From contig JAOPGA020000522.1 in assembly GCA_026419775.2 (NCBI GenBank), positions 1-57,611 of the forward strand: a stretch of 57,611 nucleotides of DNA. The letters are read 5' to 3'. The notes below the pieces were generated by a model. That model saw only the letters and a program-made list of their open reading frames with translations. It was not told the DNA's origin and did not search any database. The first letter of the stretch is position 1. Each line of letters begins with the position of its first letter. A program made the position numbers and the translations under genes. Positions 38,297-50,133 of the stretch are shown here, one piece after another. Origin of the DNA: Acrasis kona (taxonomy: Eukaryota; Heterolobosea; Eutetramitea; Acrasida; Acrasidae).

Positions 38297-40183
38297 TTAG
38301 AATCTACTACAATCTCTACCAAAAATGAGCGATTTTGACCAGTCAGAAGCAAGAGCGAATCTGTTTTTCAGAGACACTTGTTTGCTCAAGTATACACTTC
38401 TATACAAGAACCATGTGGCGAACCCTCCTGTACTATATCCACTAATGTCTGCAACTGCTTGGTTTGCGCCAATGTATGCAAACACTCCTTGGTTCTCAAA
38501 AGTAAATGCAGGGTAAGTGTCCATCAATTTAAAGTCGTTGGTAGGTTCTTGTCCATTGAAGTTTGGAATGCTCTTTTTCTTTTTTGCTAGTTCGTTCAAA
38601 TACTTTGAGAGATACGCTCCTTCCTTGCTTGCTACTTGTGCTGTTTGTGGGAAACTTGTGATGTTCTTGTCAACCTCATGAAGTAAATTCTTGAACTCCT
38701 CTACGTCCAACATCTCATCCCCACTCACATCAATCTTTCTAAATAAATCATTCAACTTTTGTTTGTAAATGTTTAGTTGAGGATATTCGGTGGCCTTTCT
38801 GTTGAACATGTCTTGTATTTCGAACAAACTCAAACTTCCATCCTTGTCTAGATCTGACTCTTGGAACAAGTCCATGGCTTTGGAAATGAGTTTTGGTTGG
38901 TAGACGCTACTACAATCGCCGATTGCAAACAATGAGCCGTCAGCTCCTCTCACTCTGAGTTTATTGTCCGTTAGTACAGCTTTACTATTTTTTTGTAAGT
39001 CTTTTGGTAAGCTGTCAATTAGACGCTCAATCAAAGGAGTCTGCTTGATGCCAGTCGTCCACACACACATTCCGAAAGGAACATTTCTTGTTGATTTTGT
39101 TCCCTTGTCATATATTACCAATTCCTTCTCCTTGACTTCAATCACTCTGGCCAGCGTAACTACATTGACACCATCTAGTTTGAACTTGTTTTCTGCGTAC
39201 TCTGATAGCTTCTTGTTCAAGGTGTTCAACAAATGATCGGCACTTTGAACCATCGTAACGCTAATGTAAGGCATCAATCTTGGGAAGAATCTCCTGACTT
39301 CATTTTGCAAAAAGTCACGAAGTTCTGCGCTGAACTCAACACCTGTTGGTCCACCTCCAACTACAACAAAATGTAAAAGTTGTCTGAGCTCGTCTTCGGT
39401 TGTTCCTGGTAGTGCGGCTGCCTCTAAAATGTCCATCATTCTGGTTCGAATCTTTCTGGCATGAGGTACTTCTTTAAGGAAGTTACAGTGTTCCAACACA
39501 CCGGGTGTATTGAAAGTATTAACGTGGGCTCCTACGCCAACAATTAGGTAGTCATAGGAAATGTCGAAGTTGGTAACTGCCCCATTATAGTCGCTAGAAA
39601 TGTCCTCCCACTTGCAAGTAATCTTTTTCTTAGCGTGGTCAATTGTGGAGCACTTGGCCTCGAAGTATTGGGCTTCGGGTAATTTTCTGTTCAAATAGCG
39701 ACGAATGGGTTCGAGTACCGAACGAATTTCGACCGTACCAACCGTGGTTGCAGTCAACATTGGAGTGAACAAGAAGTAGTTTCTGGGTGATACAACAATC
39801 ACTTCATATAGATTGGGATCCAAATCTTGGACCACTGACATGGCTCCCCAACCAGTACCAAGGATGACTAGTCTTTGCTTACCACCCGGTCTGGTGGGAT
39901 TTGCGAGTTCGTTCACCCTGGCTCTATTTTCTAAGTCCTGTTGTTTCTGTTCAATAGTTGGTGAAAATGGAGCTTTTATATCTTCTTCGGCTGTTATCTG
40001 ATTGTTTGTGAGGTAAACAGCCGTGGCTCCAAGACCAAATATTAGGGCATTTCTAATGCTTCTTGGATTCACATGATGTTTGTGTAGGACATATTGTGCA
40101 AAATCTCCTAATGACAAGGATCTACCTTGTCCACTTGAGAATGAGTTCTTGATGGTGCCAAAAAGACGGCCGAACCTTGTCAT
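38297..40183 (-). CDS. EF-hand type II NADH dehydrogenase (alternative, mitochondrial)
   Basis: Non-proton-pumping NADH:ubiquinone oxidoreductase of the inner membrane. I start at MTRFGRLFG (40183), giving 628 residues; the upstream in-frame ATG at 40225 adds a less likely leader. Two dinucleotide folds are clear: LVILGTGWGA (~106-114, FAD) and VVVGGGPTGVEFS (~274-286, NADH). Between the second fold and the C-terminus two EF-hands are inserted: loops DLDKDGSLSLFE (444-455) and DVSGDEMLDVEE (485-496), as in plant and fungal external NDE/NDB enzymes regulated by Ca2+. IGDCSSVYQ and the C-terminal FAYIGANQAVADI..GGFATWFLYRSVY membrane-anchoring block complete the family signature. The N-terminus is a plausible presequence. 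Confidence 0.93.
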   Translation of the reverse strand: MTRFGRLFGTIKNSFSSGQGRSLSLGDFAQYVLHKHHVNPRSIRNALIFGLGATAVYLTNNQITAEEDIKAPFSPTIEQKQQDLENRARVNELANPTRPGGKQRLVILGTGWGAMSVVQDLDPNLYEVIVVSPRNYFLFTPMLTATTVGTVEIRSVLEPIRRYLNRKLPEAQYFEAKCSTIDHAKKKITCKWEDISSDYNGAVTNFDISYDYLIVGVGAHVNTFNTPGVLEHCNFLKEVPHARKIRTRMMDILEAAALPGTTEDELRQLLHFVVVGGGPTGVEFSAELRDFLQNEVRRFFPRLMPYISVTMVQSADHLLNTLNKKLSEYAENKFKLDGVNVVTLARVIEVKEKELVIYDKGTKSTRNVPFGMCVWTTGIKQTPLIERLIDSLPKDLQKNSKAVLTDNKLRVRGADGSLFAIGDCSSVYQPKLISKAMDLFQESDLDKDGSLSLFEIQDMFNRKATEYPQLNIYKQKLNDLFRKIDVSGDEMLDVEEFKNLLHEVDKNITSFPQTAQVASKEGAYLSKYLNELAKKKKSIPNFNGQEPTNDFKLMDTYPAFTFENQGVFAYIGANQAVADISGYSTGGFATWFLYRSVYLSKQVSLKNRFALASDWSKSLIFGRDCSRF

Positions 40184-40359
40184 AATGTATCTAAAAATAA
40201 AATCTATAAATTTTACAACGCACAAGGACTATTAATAGACAAAAAAATAGACGTAATGTTTTGCTTACTTCTTGCATATAAATCATCTTCAACTCAAAGT
40301 AGATTTAAATTTATTAACGTACATATGAGTAATGTAAAGCCATCGAATAAAAGATTTGA

Positions 40360-40830
40360 TCAAACTTCACTTTTCACAATTTCCATCGCTTCCTTCTTCT
40401 CTTCTGTTGTAAAGTCTTCTCTCTCTACAATATCGGAGGCTAAACTTAATCGAACAACGACATGAATGCTCTCATCCCTTATCATTGCTATCATCTCCTT
40501 CTTTTCTTCTGTAATGTCTTCTCTTTTGGTAATACCAAATGCCAAAGAACTTCGAACTTCAAAATGAATCCTCTCATCCCTGATGATTGTAATCATTTCC
40601 TTCTTTTCTTCTGTTGTAATGTATATATTATCAGGATAATTGCCAGTGCTAAATTTGATCGGAGACCATTATCAATATCCTCGTCCCTTATTATTGCTAT
40701 CAAATCCTTCATTTCTTCTGATGTAATAAATTTTTCCTTATAATAATATATTCTAAAAAACTTCGAACACTATCATCAACCTTCTTATCCTTGAACATTG
40801 CCATCATTTCCTTCTTTTCTTCTGCCGTAA
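40360..40830 (-). repeat. Tandem ~105-bp units at the 3' end of the NACHT gene
   Basis: The phrase gaagaaaagaaggaaatga and variants recur four to five times on the minus strand, each starting a ~35-codon unit (EEKKEMIAMIRDESIH-like). The units are similar in DNA, suggesting copy-number change by unequal exchange. Confidence 0.7.
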
Positions 40831-42865
40831 TGTCTTGTTGAAAGTGACCGAATGTTATACCTCTTTGGAATTCTTCATGAATACTCCGGTCCCTTAATAG
40901 TTTGACCACAATATTTATATCAACTTTCGTATAATAACACAAAACTGACATCATACATGCAACATTCTCTGTTTTGTGTTTAAAGTTATCTTGTATTAGT
41001 TTCAGACTGTGCTCATGTGTACTTGGACATCGAAGAATTTCAAATAACTGTATATGTGTGCACAACTGTTTACCATCAACAGACAAAACATTAAATTCAA
41101 AAGAATTTACAAATTCTAACTGCCCAAAGATAAAATTGTTCAAAAAATCATGCTGTTGTTTGCGATAAGTGTCAAGCGATAAAATCTTGTATTTAAATTG
41201 ATCGAAGGGACACTCATCTAGGCAATGTATCATTAGAATCAACGATTCAATCTCAGTACTAAACGTAGCTCCAAACAACTGATGGAGAAATAAATTGACT
41301 ATTTTAGATCTTTCGCATTCTTCACCTTCCTCTTGTTTATTATATAAGATTCCACAAGCGAAACGCCATGTCAGAAGAAAGTAACGTTTGTCACAGTTTT
41401 CTTTGATGCAAGTAATGATATCTTTAGGCACCTCATCATTTTTAAAACACATTTGTTTTATGTAATAAGCAGCAAAGTATTCTTGAAAGCTTTGGTGTAC
41501 AAAAAAGTAGGTATGCTTCTTTTTATCTTTTACTCCATTGTCTAACGATCTAATCAGATGTGTGGATGATAAATATTCTAAAACACTCTCGTATGATACC
41601 TGGGCAGTATCATTATTTTTTAATACTATTTTTACATGTTTTTTAATAAATTCTGAATTCATGTGAATGACCTGCTTGTTCATGGCTTCATATGCTAACT
41701 TGCACATAACTGCTTTATATATTTTCAAAGCTGACTTTGTCGGTCTATTTTTTTCTAATCCACACTTGATGCTGAAAATATCTTTTACAATACCAGTGTA
41801 CAATGATGACAAGGTCATACTCTGCATTTGTATTTCCTTATTCTCCAACCAATAATAACACAAAAGTTCCAGACTTACTGGTACATGAGATATTGCCCAC
41901 ACATTGGGATTTCTTTTTAGGAATGTAACAAACTCTTTTGTTCTTTTCAATACCAACTCAATTGGACCAACTTTTGCTTGTTCAAAATACTTCTCAATAA
42001 AAAGTGGGATATTCTCATTTATAAAACCTGCACATGTCAGGTGATGATCAAACTTGATGATGTCATCTCTACAATTTTTTATTACTGGCATCGGTCTCGA
42101 TGTCATTATAACGTATGGTTCAAACTCATCACAGCAGAACAAAACAGAGAACAAGGCCTCGAATTCAGGTTCACATAGGGAGCCTGTGATTTCGTCATAC
42201 CCGTCAAGAACAAACAATATGCGTTTATGGTTGCCTTTTAACCAGACCCATAAATCTTTAGGTGAGAAACTATTTATGGCAGAAAAACAATGCTTATTGA
42301 TGATGTTACAAAAAATAACTTCTCTATTATCATGCTTTTGCATAGGATGTATGTCCCTCAATTTTATCCAAAACATTGCGTCAAATTTACTCCGAAATAA
42401 CTCTTCCTTACCTGACCACTGGCAAGCAATATACTGGCTTAATACCGATTTTCCGACACCCGCTTGTCCTGTGATGAGTATTCGTTTAATATTCGGGTCA
42501 GACCTGACCTTAAATAGTTCTTGGATTGGAAAGGCCTTTGTATATTCATACAGGTCCTCGAACTTGTCAAGCTCTCCTTTATTAAACTTCAACTCTTTAT
42601 CAAATTGTTCTGCTTGCAGTGTATCCATAATGGTTAGGTTGACGAAGCACTCGGAAATATCGCTTGAATCTGCGAGAAGTATCCGGTTAACGTTCCTCCT
42701 ACTTTTATAGTATCCATCAAGTTTCATTTTGATGTCTGCATTTTGAATTAGAGAACTTTCCTCTTCTCCCTTGTGTGTTACGTTAAGAGTGACTTGATTT
42801 ATTGTATTCCCAGAATTTATAGTATTGTTTTCGCCACTCCTAAAGTTTGAGTTAACGTTGTTCAT
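40360..42865 (-). CDS. NACHT NTPase, NLR-like, with C-terminal ~35-residue repeats and a frame break
   Basis: Intronless. The start (MNNVNSNFRSGENNTINSGN) is Asn/Gly-rich and resembles prion-like NLR leaders. The NACHT domain follows: Walker A GQAGVGKS (133-140), Walker B ILFVLDGYDE (216-225), then EFEPYVIMTSRPMP as sensor and a winged-helix-like FFVHQSFQEYFAAYYI. After ~640 a helical repeat begins (ITAEEKKEMMAMFKDKKVDD; then ITTEEKKEMITIIRDERIHF; ITEEKKEMIAMIRDESIHVV). The continuous frame stops at 40709, but the repeat series continues in another frame to 40360, so one A seems missing from the A-run (minus strand) at 40731-40735. About five repeat units are visible. By architecture this is a STAND signalling/defence-type protein; the trigger is unknown. 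The break may be an error. Confidence 0.8.
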
Positions 42866-43122
42866 CCGAGAGGTTCAAACTGTCTAATGTCTTTGGAGTC
42901 AACGAAATAGAAGACAATTACAAAGCCCAACTTCAATTGTCATTATTGACTATTGTTATGTTTTAATAAGTATAGAAGCAGTGCGCAGATGCCAAAACGA
43001 TTTTATACAATTCCCTGTTAGAAGTATAATTGAGTTGTCTTTGCTTGTCAACTAAACACAGTTTTACCTTTTAGCTAACCACAAACTATCCAGCTGGTGT
43101 TGTTCACCAAACGAACTCCATA

Positions 43123-46100
43123 ATGACAAACATCTTTGACTCTAGCGCAGATGAGCGGACCTCGAAAGTTCTATTTAAGATGATTTTGTTATATGACTTT
43201 AAGGGAGAAAATGAACATGAATTGAATCTTCAGAAAGGAGATGTAATTGACGTCATACAAACAGCTGAAGATTGGACGATTGGAAGAAAAGTTGGCTCAA
43301 CAACTACAGGGTACTTTTAATTCGACACAAATAAATATCAACAAAATCAACTAGATACTTTCCTACCTCGTATGCTGAAAAAATTGAACCAAAACCTAGT
43401 TCAAAATCACCGGAAGAAGCGAAGAAAATACTATGCAGAAGCTGGAGATCGTATCATTTTAGAAAAACAGTTCGCAGTAAGGATTTTGTACTACGATTGT
43501 TTTGTTAATTAATAGGCAAATTGAAAATGTTCAGGACAAGAATCAACCTTATAAATGAACTTGTACAATCAGAACAAAGCTATGTCGACTATCTTTCTAC
43601 GATGGAGGAGGTACAATTTCTTTTAGATGTAGACTAAACATATAAGCTCTATTTAAATCCTCTCAAAGAGAGGGCAATGACGAAGAAGCCGTTGTTAAAT
43701 CTCGAAGAAATTACAACAGTGTTTGGAAATTGTAAGGGCTAATTTGATTAAATACTAAAAATTAAAAGTACCCGCACTTTTAAAGTTGGCTGAAGAGCTT
43801 TTAAGAAAGTTGAAGGAGGCTCGAACAGATCCCAAACAAGAACTTTCTAGAGTCTTTTCATTTTACGTATGGTTTACAAAACTCACTTTCCTTAACTTTT
43901 TAGTTGCCATTTTTGAAGTTGTACATTGAATACATAAAAAAGTATGAGAAAGGTGTTAGTCTTATGGCGGAAAAGCAAAAGAAGGACAAAGAGTTCCAAC
44001 AAATGCTAAAAGTATGTGATCTCCAGTATGATTAATTAACTTCTAGTCTGCGAGAAGCGATCCTAGATCAAAGGGTTTAGAGCTACGTGACTTGTTATCA
44101 AAACCCTTTCAACGTATTTTCGCTTATAAGAACATTTTCAATCGTTTGACGGAGCTGACCCCGAAGGAAAGCAGCTCATATGAACCAATAAAAAAACTGG
44201 ACACCGAGATGAAGGACCTTGTTGTCGCTCTAAATCAAGCCAAACGCAGGTTTGAAAATGAGCAAAAGATTCAACGCATTTCAGTTTTCGGTGAATCCAG
44301 AGAGCGTCTTCATAAATATTTATTAAAAAACCACAGAAGGTATATTCGTGAGGGTCGCTTGAAAGTGGGTATTAGTACCGAGGGTAAAAACGATACGGAG
44401 CTAGTATGGTCTGATTGTTTCCTTGCAAATGATGTCTTTATTGCTATTACCGAAGCTGGCCTCCAACCCATTTATTTATGCTTCACCACACATTTTGGAG
44501 AGCCCAAGGCAAACCCTGTTTTGGGAAGTACATCGCCAGGAAAGATGGAAGACGACACATCTCTCAATGTTGAGTTTGAAAGTCATCCTTACACTTGCAG
44601 AATTAGGTTTGCCGACCACATAGAAAAAGAACAGTGGGTGGAGGACTTTATTAAAAACATTGAAGAGGAGAAGAAGATTGCCACGGAGTTAATCAAAGAA
44701 ACACCACAAGAAAAATTAGCGGAGTGGAATGCTGTCATCAAAAAGTTACCAGTAAACTTTGGCAAACTGAACGACATTACAAATAACATGCTAATGTTTT
44801 CAAACGCACTTTCTGACCTAAATAAGAACATTGAAGACGTACAAGCAAACATTAAAAATGATCTAAGCAAGATATCGGCCAAGCAGTCACAAAAACGAGA
44901 CTTGCATGAAAACAACAAGTTATCAAAATCAGATCATGCCGCCGAAGTAAAAAGTTTACAAAAATTAATCGAAAAGGGAGAGAACATCAAGAGGGGTTTC
45001 GAAAAAATACTACGAAAGGACAAGGATGCATTTTTGGAACTTTTCGACGAATCATTTCAAACGTTAAGCAGACACAAGAGAAATCTAGATGTTGCCCTAG
45101 TGGACGTCCTGAGCTTCAACGAAACAGAATCTTCCAACACACAACCAACCGCCCCCACAGAAGACTTTAAAGTAGAAAAACCAGTCAGCATATTAGAATG
45201 GTCTGATCAGTTAGGAACGCATCTCACCCATCAAGTAAGGAGTAGAATCAAGGATGTCGATTACGAAACACAACTTTTCCAATTCATATCCAACAACCAC
45301 GAACTTCAACACAAATTAGCCATGGGAACAGAAACGACGAATTACTTGCGAGCCGAACGTGATTCATTAACTTTTAAACTTTCCAACGCAGAAGAGCGGT
45401 TACAAACTGTACAAAAACAATACCAAGAGTTATTGGCCAGTAGATGGGTCATGGCAGGAGAAAAAAAAGATGCCGACGACATGTTGATTAATTTAGTAAA
45501 CGAAAAGAAGGTACACGAAGAACAATTACTAAACTTACGAAGCACCATCGAACAAGATGCATTAGAAAAGTTGAAACTACGACAAGAGATTCAATTACTC
45601 ACCGAAAGAGAACAACAAAAAACATCACTTCAGGTCACCTCGCCAACACCTTCGACCACACAAGAAGAAAACATCACCACCAGTCAACTTCAAAACATGA
45701 TCACATTAAACAAACAATTACAACAAGAATTAATTTCGTTACAAAATCGACTCGATCAATCAAGAATCGAAAAGAAACAAATGGGACAAATCATATCCGA
45801 TCGTTTGAAAAACATTGACGAGTCCATCTCCGCTCAAATCAAATCTCAACACGACGCCAACACCATTCTGATTCGATCCAATCACCAACTACGAGACCAA
45901 CTAGTGGAATCCAATCGAGCCGTTTTAATCTCGGAAGAAAAAATGTTAAATTTGATCAATCAACAAATGAAGGACAGCGCCGCAATGAGCCAACAAAGTC
46001 TATTGTTAGAAGTCATCGCCAAAAAGGAAGAAGATGCCAAAGTGGAGCTGCTGCACGCATTATACGAAAACGAACGTTTCAAATCACAATTAGATTCCTT

Positions 46101-46818
46101 GAGAAGAGAAATGAACAAGGAGATTGAAATTTATAAATCTGCGCTTAAAGCAAAATCGGACGAACTTAATCATTTGAAATCGAAAAAACCAATTCGATAC
46201 GCTACACAAACGGATGCCACCTGTCAATTAACCGTGAAGGTTCCGTCGGAAGAGACCATCACTTCTCCTAGTTCAGAAGGAAGCATCACTCCCAGTCACA
46301 GTTCCTCATCATCCATCATCACATCTCCAAACAACGACAACGACAAGAAACAGTTGCACAAGAGTTTGGGATTCTTCAATGGCGGAAGAACGAAACGCCT
46401 CGGTACCTTACCTCAACCTCCGACTGGAGGTAGACAAAGCGTGGACCATGGCATCGTAGCAAGCGGCGGTAGCAACTCCACTCCGACCACTCCAGAGTCG
46501 GTAACGGTCAGCAAGTCGGGCGACGTGGCATCACATCCAGTCAGCAGTACATCTCCTTCGATTATTCCTGTACATAAGCCTTTCGGAAGTTTGTATAACT
46601 TGAAGAGCAATAATAGGTCGTCGGAGAAGATTACGAGTTCGGAGAGAGGTCGGTCTCAAACGCATTTTGTTGCTCCTCTGCAGCAGTTGAAGAATAATGT
46701 AACTCAAATCACTTCCCCTAGCTCCACTCAACATTTGCAATTGTTAATGGAGGAGATGAAACAAGTAAAGGAGAAGAAAAGTCAAAGCGCTAGTCCTAAT
46801 GTATCTAATGAAAAATGA
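43123..46818 (+). CDS. SH3-RhoGEF(DH)-PH-coiled-coil protein
   Basis: Rho-family guanine nucleotide exchange factor. Seven exons: 43123-43310, 43355-43476, 43516-43610, 43647-43731, 43769-43866, 43904-44011, 44047-46818; introns 44, 39, 36, 37, 37 and 35 bp; 1155 residues. SH3 (~18-73: MILLYDFKGENEHELNLQKG, GYFPTSY), DH (~110-300: RINLINELVQSEQSYVDYLS, LELRDLLSKPFQRIFAYKNI, the CR1 and QR motifs of RhoGEFs), PH (~325-445: GRLKVGISTEGKN ... RFADHIEKEQWVEDF). A long coiled coil (~450-960) and a Ser/Pro/Thr-rich tail follow. All six introns lie in the first 925 bases, while the last exon has none over 2.7 kb. It would activate Rac/Rho to shape actin in an amoeba; the partner GTPase is not deducible. 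Confidence 0.92.
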
Positions 46819-46822
46819 AAGT

Positions 46823-47923
46823 TTAATTCGTTTGTGTAACGCTTTCTTTGATAATCTTCATCAACTCTTCTTCTTCGTCGGAATTCTTTGGTGGATAAAC
46901 TTCCGCAAGTTCCTTTTCTCCCATTACAAATAATAGTTCGTTACAAAAAACAGTGAACTCTGGGTATCCGGCCATGAGGTCATCTAGCGTTGTGTCTCTA
47001 TCGTATGCAGTATCTACTTTGAGTATTTGTCTTTTGAGCTCTTCGGAGTAACGGATCTTATCCTTGAGAACACTCGACATGTTAATGTACTCTAACTGTT
47101 GAGGTTTTAGAGCCAAATCCTCTGCGATACGCAACCGCCGACGTCCCATACCGTTTCTGTGGTTCTGTTCGTATTGGTTTCTTCTTCTCTTGATTCCCTT
47201 GAAGAATGAATCTTCTTGTTCGTCTTCGGGTTGGTCAACGTTGTCATTTGACTCTTCATGTTTTCGTTTATACTGAGGTACGGGAGATGGTCGAGATGAA
47301 AAGTAATTCTCGCAAGTGTTAATGTATTCAGGTGTAAGTGATAATTCTTGGACTGGTTCGGTTAGTATGGCCTTAACATTTACTTTGGTTTTATCGTTTC
47401 TGCCAAAGTGGTCGCTGAGTCTCTTGTCATTGTATCGTTTGCGGTTATCTTTCTGTGTTTGTTCTTCTTCTTGCGGTATTGTTCTGTCGAATACCATCAA
47501 ATCAAATTTCACCTTCTTTTGAACATGTTTTTCGTTGTGGTCCATCTTTTTTAGAATGATTTGGCCGATGCTAGATATAGGTATTAATTTGGAACATGAT
47601 TCCTTCATTGCAATAATCTCTTGTTGTAGGAAATTGGTGTGTAGGGCTCTTCTACTACTCAGCAACCTTTTTTTATTGCAACACAAATCATACGCGGTGT
47701 GAAACCGATCGATTGTCTCGATAATAAGTGAGTCTAATTCTGTTTGCCCTTGTATCGACGTTATAAGCTCGTGAGCTGCAGAAAGGATTTCATGTCTCTC
47801 TTCAATCAACGTTCCCACGATTGTGTATGTAGATTTTATTGATGTGTAGTTTGGTAATTCCACTAGGAACACATTATCGGTCTGAACTAAATCTCCCACT
47901 TGTACTGTGACCTCCAACCACAT
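46823..47923 (-). CDS. Unknown nuclear-type protein
   Basis: 366 residues from the ATG at 47923 (a TTG 21 bases upstream is in frame). The N-terminal ~140 residues look folded, mixed strand/helix (MWLEVTVQVGDLVQTDNVFL; IETIDRFHTAYDLCCNKKRL). The middle is charged with KRKHEESNDN, then an Arg-rich patch (KRRRNQYEQNHRNGMGRRRL), suggesting a nuclear protein. The C-terminus is acidic helix (NSDEEEELMKIIKE). No family recognised. Its stop lies 4 bases from the stop of the converging RhoGEF gene, and its start is 78 bases from the divergent tectonic gene. Confidence 0.65.
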   Translation of the reverse strand: MWLEVTVQVGDLVQTDNVFLVELPNYTSIKSTYTIVGTLIEERHEILSAAHELITSIQGQTELDSLIIETIDRFHTAYDLCCNKKRLLSSRRALHTNFLQQEIIAMKESCSKLIPISSIGQIILKKMDHNEKHVQKKVKFDLMVFDRTIPQEEEQTQKDNRKRYNDKRLSDHFGRNDKTKVNVKAILTEPVQELSLTPEYINTCENYFSSRPSPVPQYKRKHEESNDNVDQPEDEQEDSFFKGIKRRRNQYEQNHRNGMGRRRLRIAEDLALKPQQLEYINMSSVLKDKIRYSEELKRQILKVDTAYDRDTTLDDLMAGYPEFTVFCNELLFVMGEKELAEVYPPKNSDEEEELMKIIKESVTQTN

Positions 47924-48001
47924 GTTGATTCTATGTGAACTCAATTACTATATTGAAGTCACTTCAAATTCATTACAACAAATAGAGAGCTTTGGCGCCA
48001 A

Positions 48002-50128
48002 ATGCTTGACGGAATGCTTGACGGAATGCATGACTCATGCGCTAGAGGTATTTCCACTATGTGCATATTCTTTGTGCTTATGATCGGATACGCGCTAGCA
48101 CAGTCAGCATCGGACACAAGAGTTTCGACACAAACAAACTCATACCCAATCTACTGGAGTCTAGTACCTTTTATACCATCGTCTCCAGAAAACACTAAAA
48201 CAAGTACATTTGGGTCTTGCATATGTAAATCAGTAATGGGACAATGCACACCGAATTGTTGCTGCGATCCTGATTGCTCAACAAACCAGCTTGAATCGTA
48301 ATTTGGATATTGTGTATTATTTAACATTCGAGTTAGATTTACAACATGTTTAAAAGAAAGAAGTAGCTATGTAAACATGCACTGTGTGAGTTCGGTTTCA
48401 GCTACATACAGCAGATTACCACAAAGCTTGAAATCAAAATACATTCAACAATCACCAAATCCAGTTTTTTGTGTTTATTTCGATAAAAGTAATCTGTAAT
48501 ATCGACCGAAGTTCTAACATTTTTTAAGGTCCTGTTGACGGAGTATACTTTGACTTTGTAACTGACATGACGCTTCAAACAATATCAAGTACAATAAACA
48601 CAGAAACCTGGATTAACAAATCTCCTCAAAGAATCATGGACGACGTGACTGCATCTACTAAGAACACCCTTACGACAGGTTATATGGTAGGAGATTTGAT
48701 ACCAATAGCTTATATGAATAGCAATACGGGTGCCCTCACTGCTCCTTCATACACTTATCTTCAAATCCCAAAAGCAACATTTTCATCGCAATGTTCAGAC
48801 AATTCTTTTGCCCGTAAAATTAATTTAAATTTAATACTAATCAAATTTAGAATTTACAAAATCAACACCCTACTCTTCTTGCAATAGACAAGTTTATGAC
48901 CTATCGGCTGGATGCTCGACGATATTGAATGCAACAATAATGTTCTCAAAGACGTATGTGGCGTCAATTTCAAAGACAACAACGCAGATTCCCTCAAATT
49001 ACGTCCAGATAAATCCCAGAACAGTTACAAGTGATAAACTCGGCACTTTAAATTATATTCCACCCTCAACATTCAATGTTGACGCCAACGGTAATAAAAT
49101 CTGTTCGAATGCTATAACAAGAGTGGCATATGTAATTACCTATGATAAGGGCATTACGGCAGTGCAAGTCGATTTGTGGTTAACAACCGTGAACTTTACA
49201 TCCACCACATCCAGCCAACAAATGTTTGTACCTCAATGGACGAGTATAACATTCGCTTACCAGTCAACCGCTCTTTTAGACAAGGGAGTCGTCAGGAATA
49301 ATAGTGGTAACCCTGGATATAATAGAGGGTCTCCAGTAATTGCAGGTGCTCTCACAACTGTCACCGCATTTGAAAATTCTTTGGGAGTGTCCCAACAATC
49401 CGCCATCATGCAGCCGATAGGAGGATTCAACGTCTATCAGGGTGACTGCAACGGCATGTCTCCAGTCACTGTCACTTTTGACCAAGATCTTGTAAGCAGC
49501 TGCCAACTCAGTTTATCATTAGATGACCTCCGGACAATATGCAGCAAGAATGATATCACAATTTTGAGGCAAGTAGATAATTATTTTAACAGGTAAGAAA
49601 ATGAGATTGATATGATACTTATGTGTTAGTTTCGCACGCTTTGGAAATGCTAACCTTACCAATTCAAATGATTGGGTGACCGTACAAGAAGACGGAGGTC
49701 CCTTCTCCACATGGGATGAGTCAACATATACATGCAATAGTTTATCAGGAGGATCCCAATACGAAATAATAATAGCACAACAGGGAAGTACAACAAACGG
49801 TCAATGGAAAATTGCAGGGGTTAAAAGATCTAGGATTGCTAAGAAATGGAGATTTAATGTTGGCACATCCACTCTTATAGGAGCTTCAACAAATAACAAC
49901 TCCACAACACAAAAATTCTGGCCGGAATGGAGAATAAGGTTCGTCCATTTACAAAGTCAGTCCACATCAAAGAGCATATATCCCATACCAAATCTCCTTC
50001 CCTCCCTACCAAAAGATGTGTTTTATCCGTTTGAATTATTATCTTCAGGATCAACCATACCAACACCAACAAGTACGATTGTTTTGTTAATAATAATTGC
50101 TACAGTAACACCATATGTAATGTATTAA
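48002..50128 (+). CDS. TCTN: Tectonic family protein (ciliary transition zone)
   Basis: Tectonics are secreted or membrane-anchored members of the MKS/B9 transition-zone complex that gates the cilium. Five exons: 48002-48297, 48337-48488, 48529-48813, 48851-49592 and 49630-50128; introns 39, 40, 37 and 37 bp; 657 residues. A signal peptide begins at an internal Met (MCIFFVLMIGYALAQS). The hallmark Cys cluster CICKSVMGQCTPNCCCDPDC (~73-92) is exact for the family, as are SGNPGYNRGSPVIAG (~390), SFARFGNANLT..DWVTV and PKDVFYPFELL near the end. A C-terminal hydrophobic stretch (TSTIVLLIIIATVTPY) is a membrane or GPI anchor. Its presence implies the organism can build a flagellum. A 12-base tandem duplication (ATGCTTGACGGA twice) begins the reading frame. 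Confidence 0.9.
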
Positions 50129-50133
50129 AAATT

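Noticed and set aside
40256-40743. Two plus-strand frames with repeated FFSSV/FFCNV phrases
   Set aside because: Antisense shadows of the NACHT C-terminal repeats.
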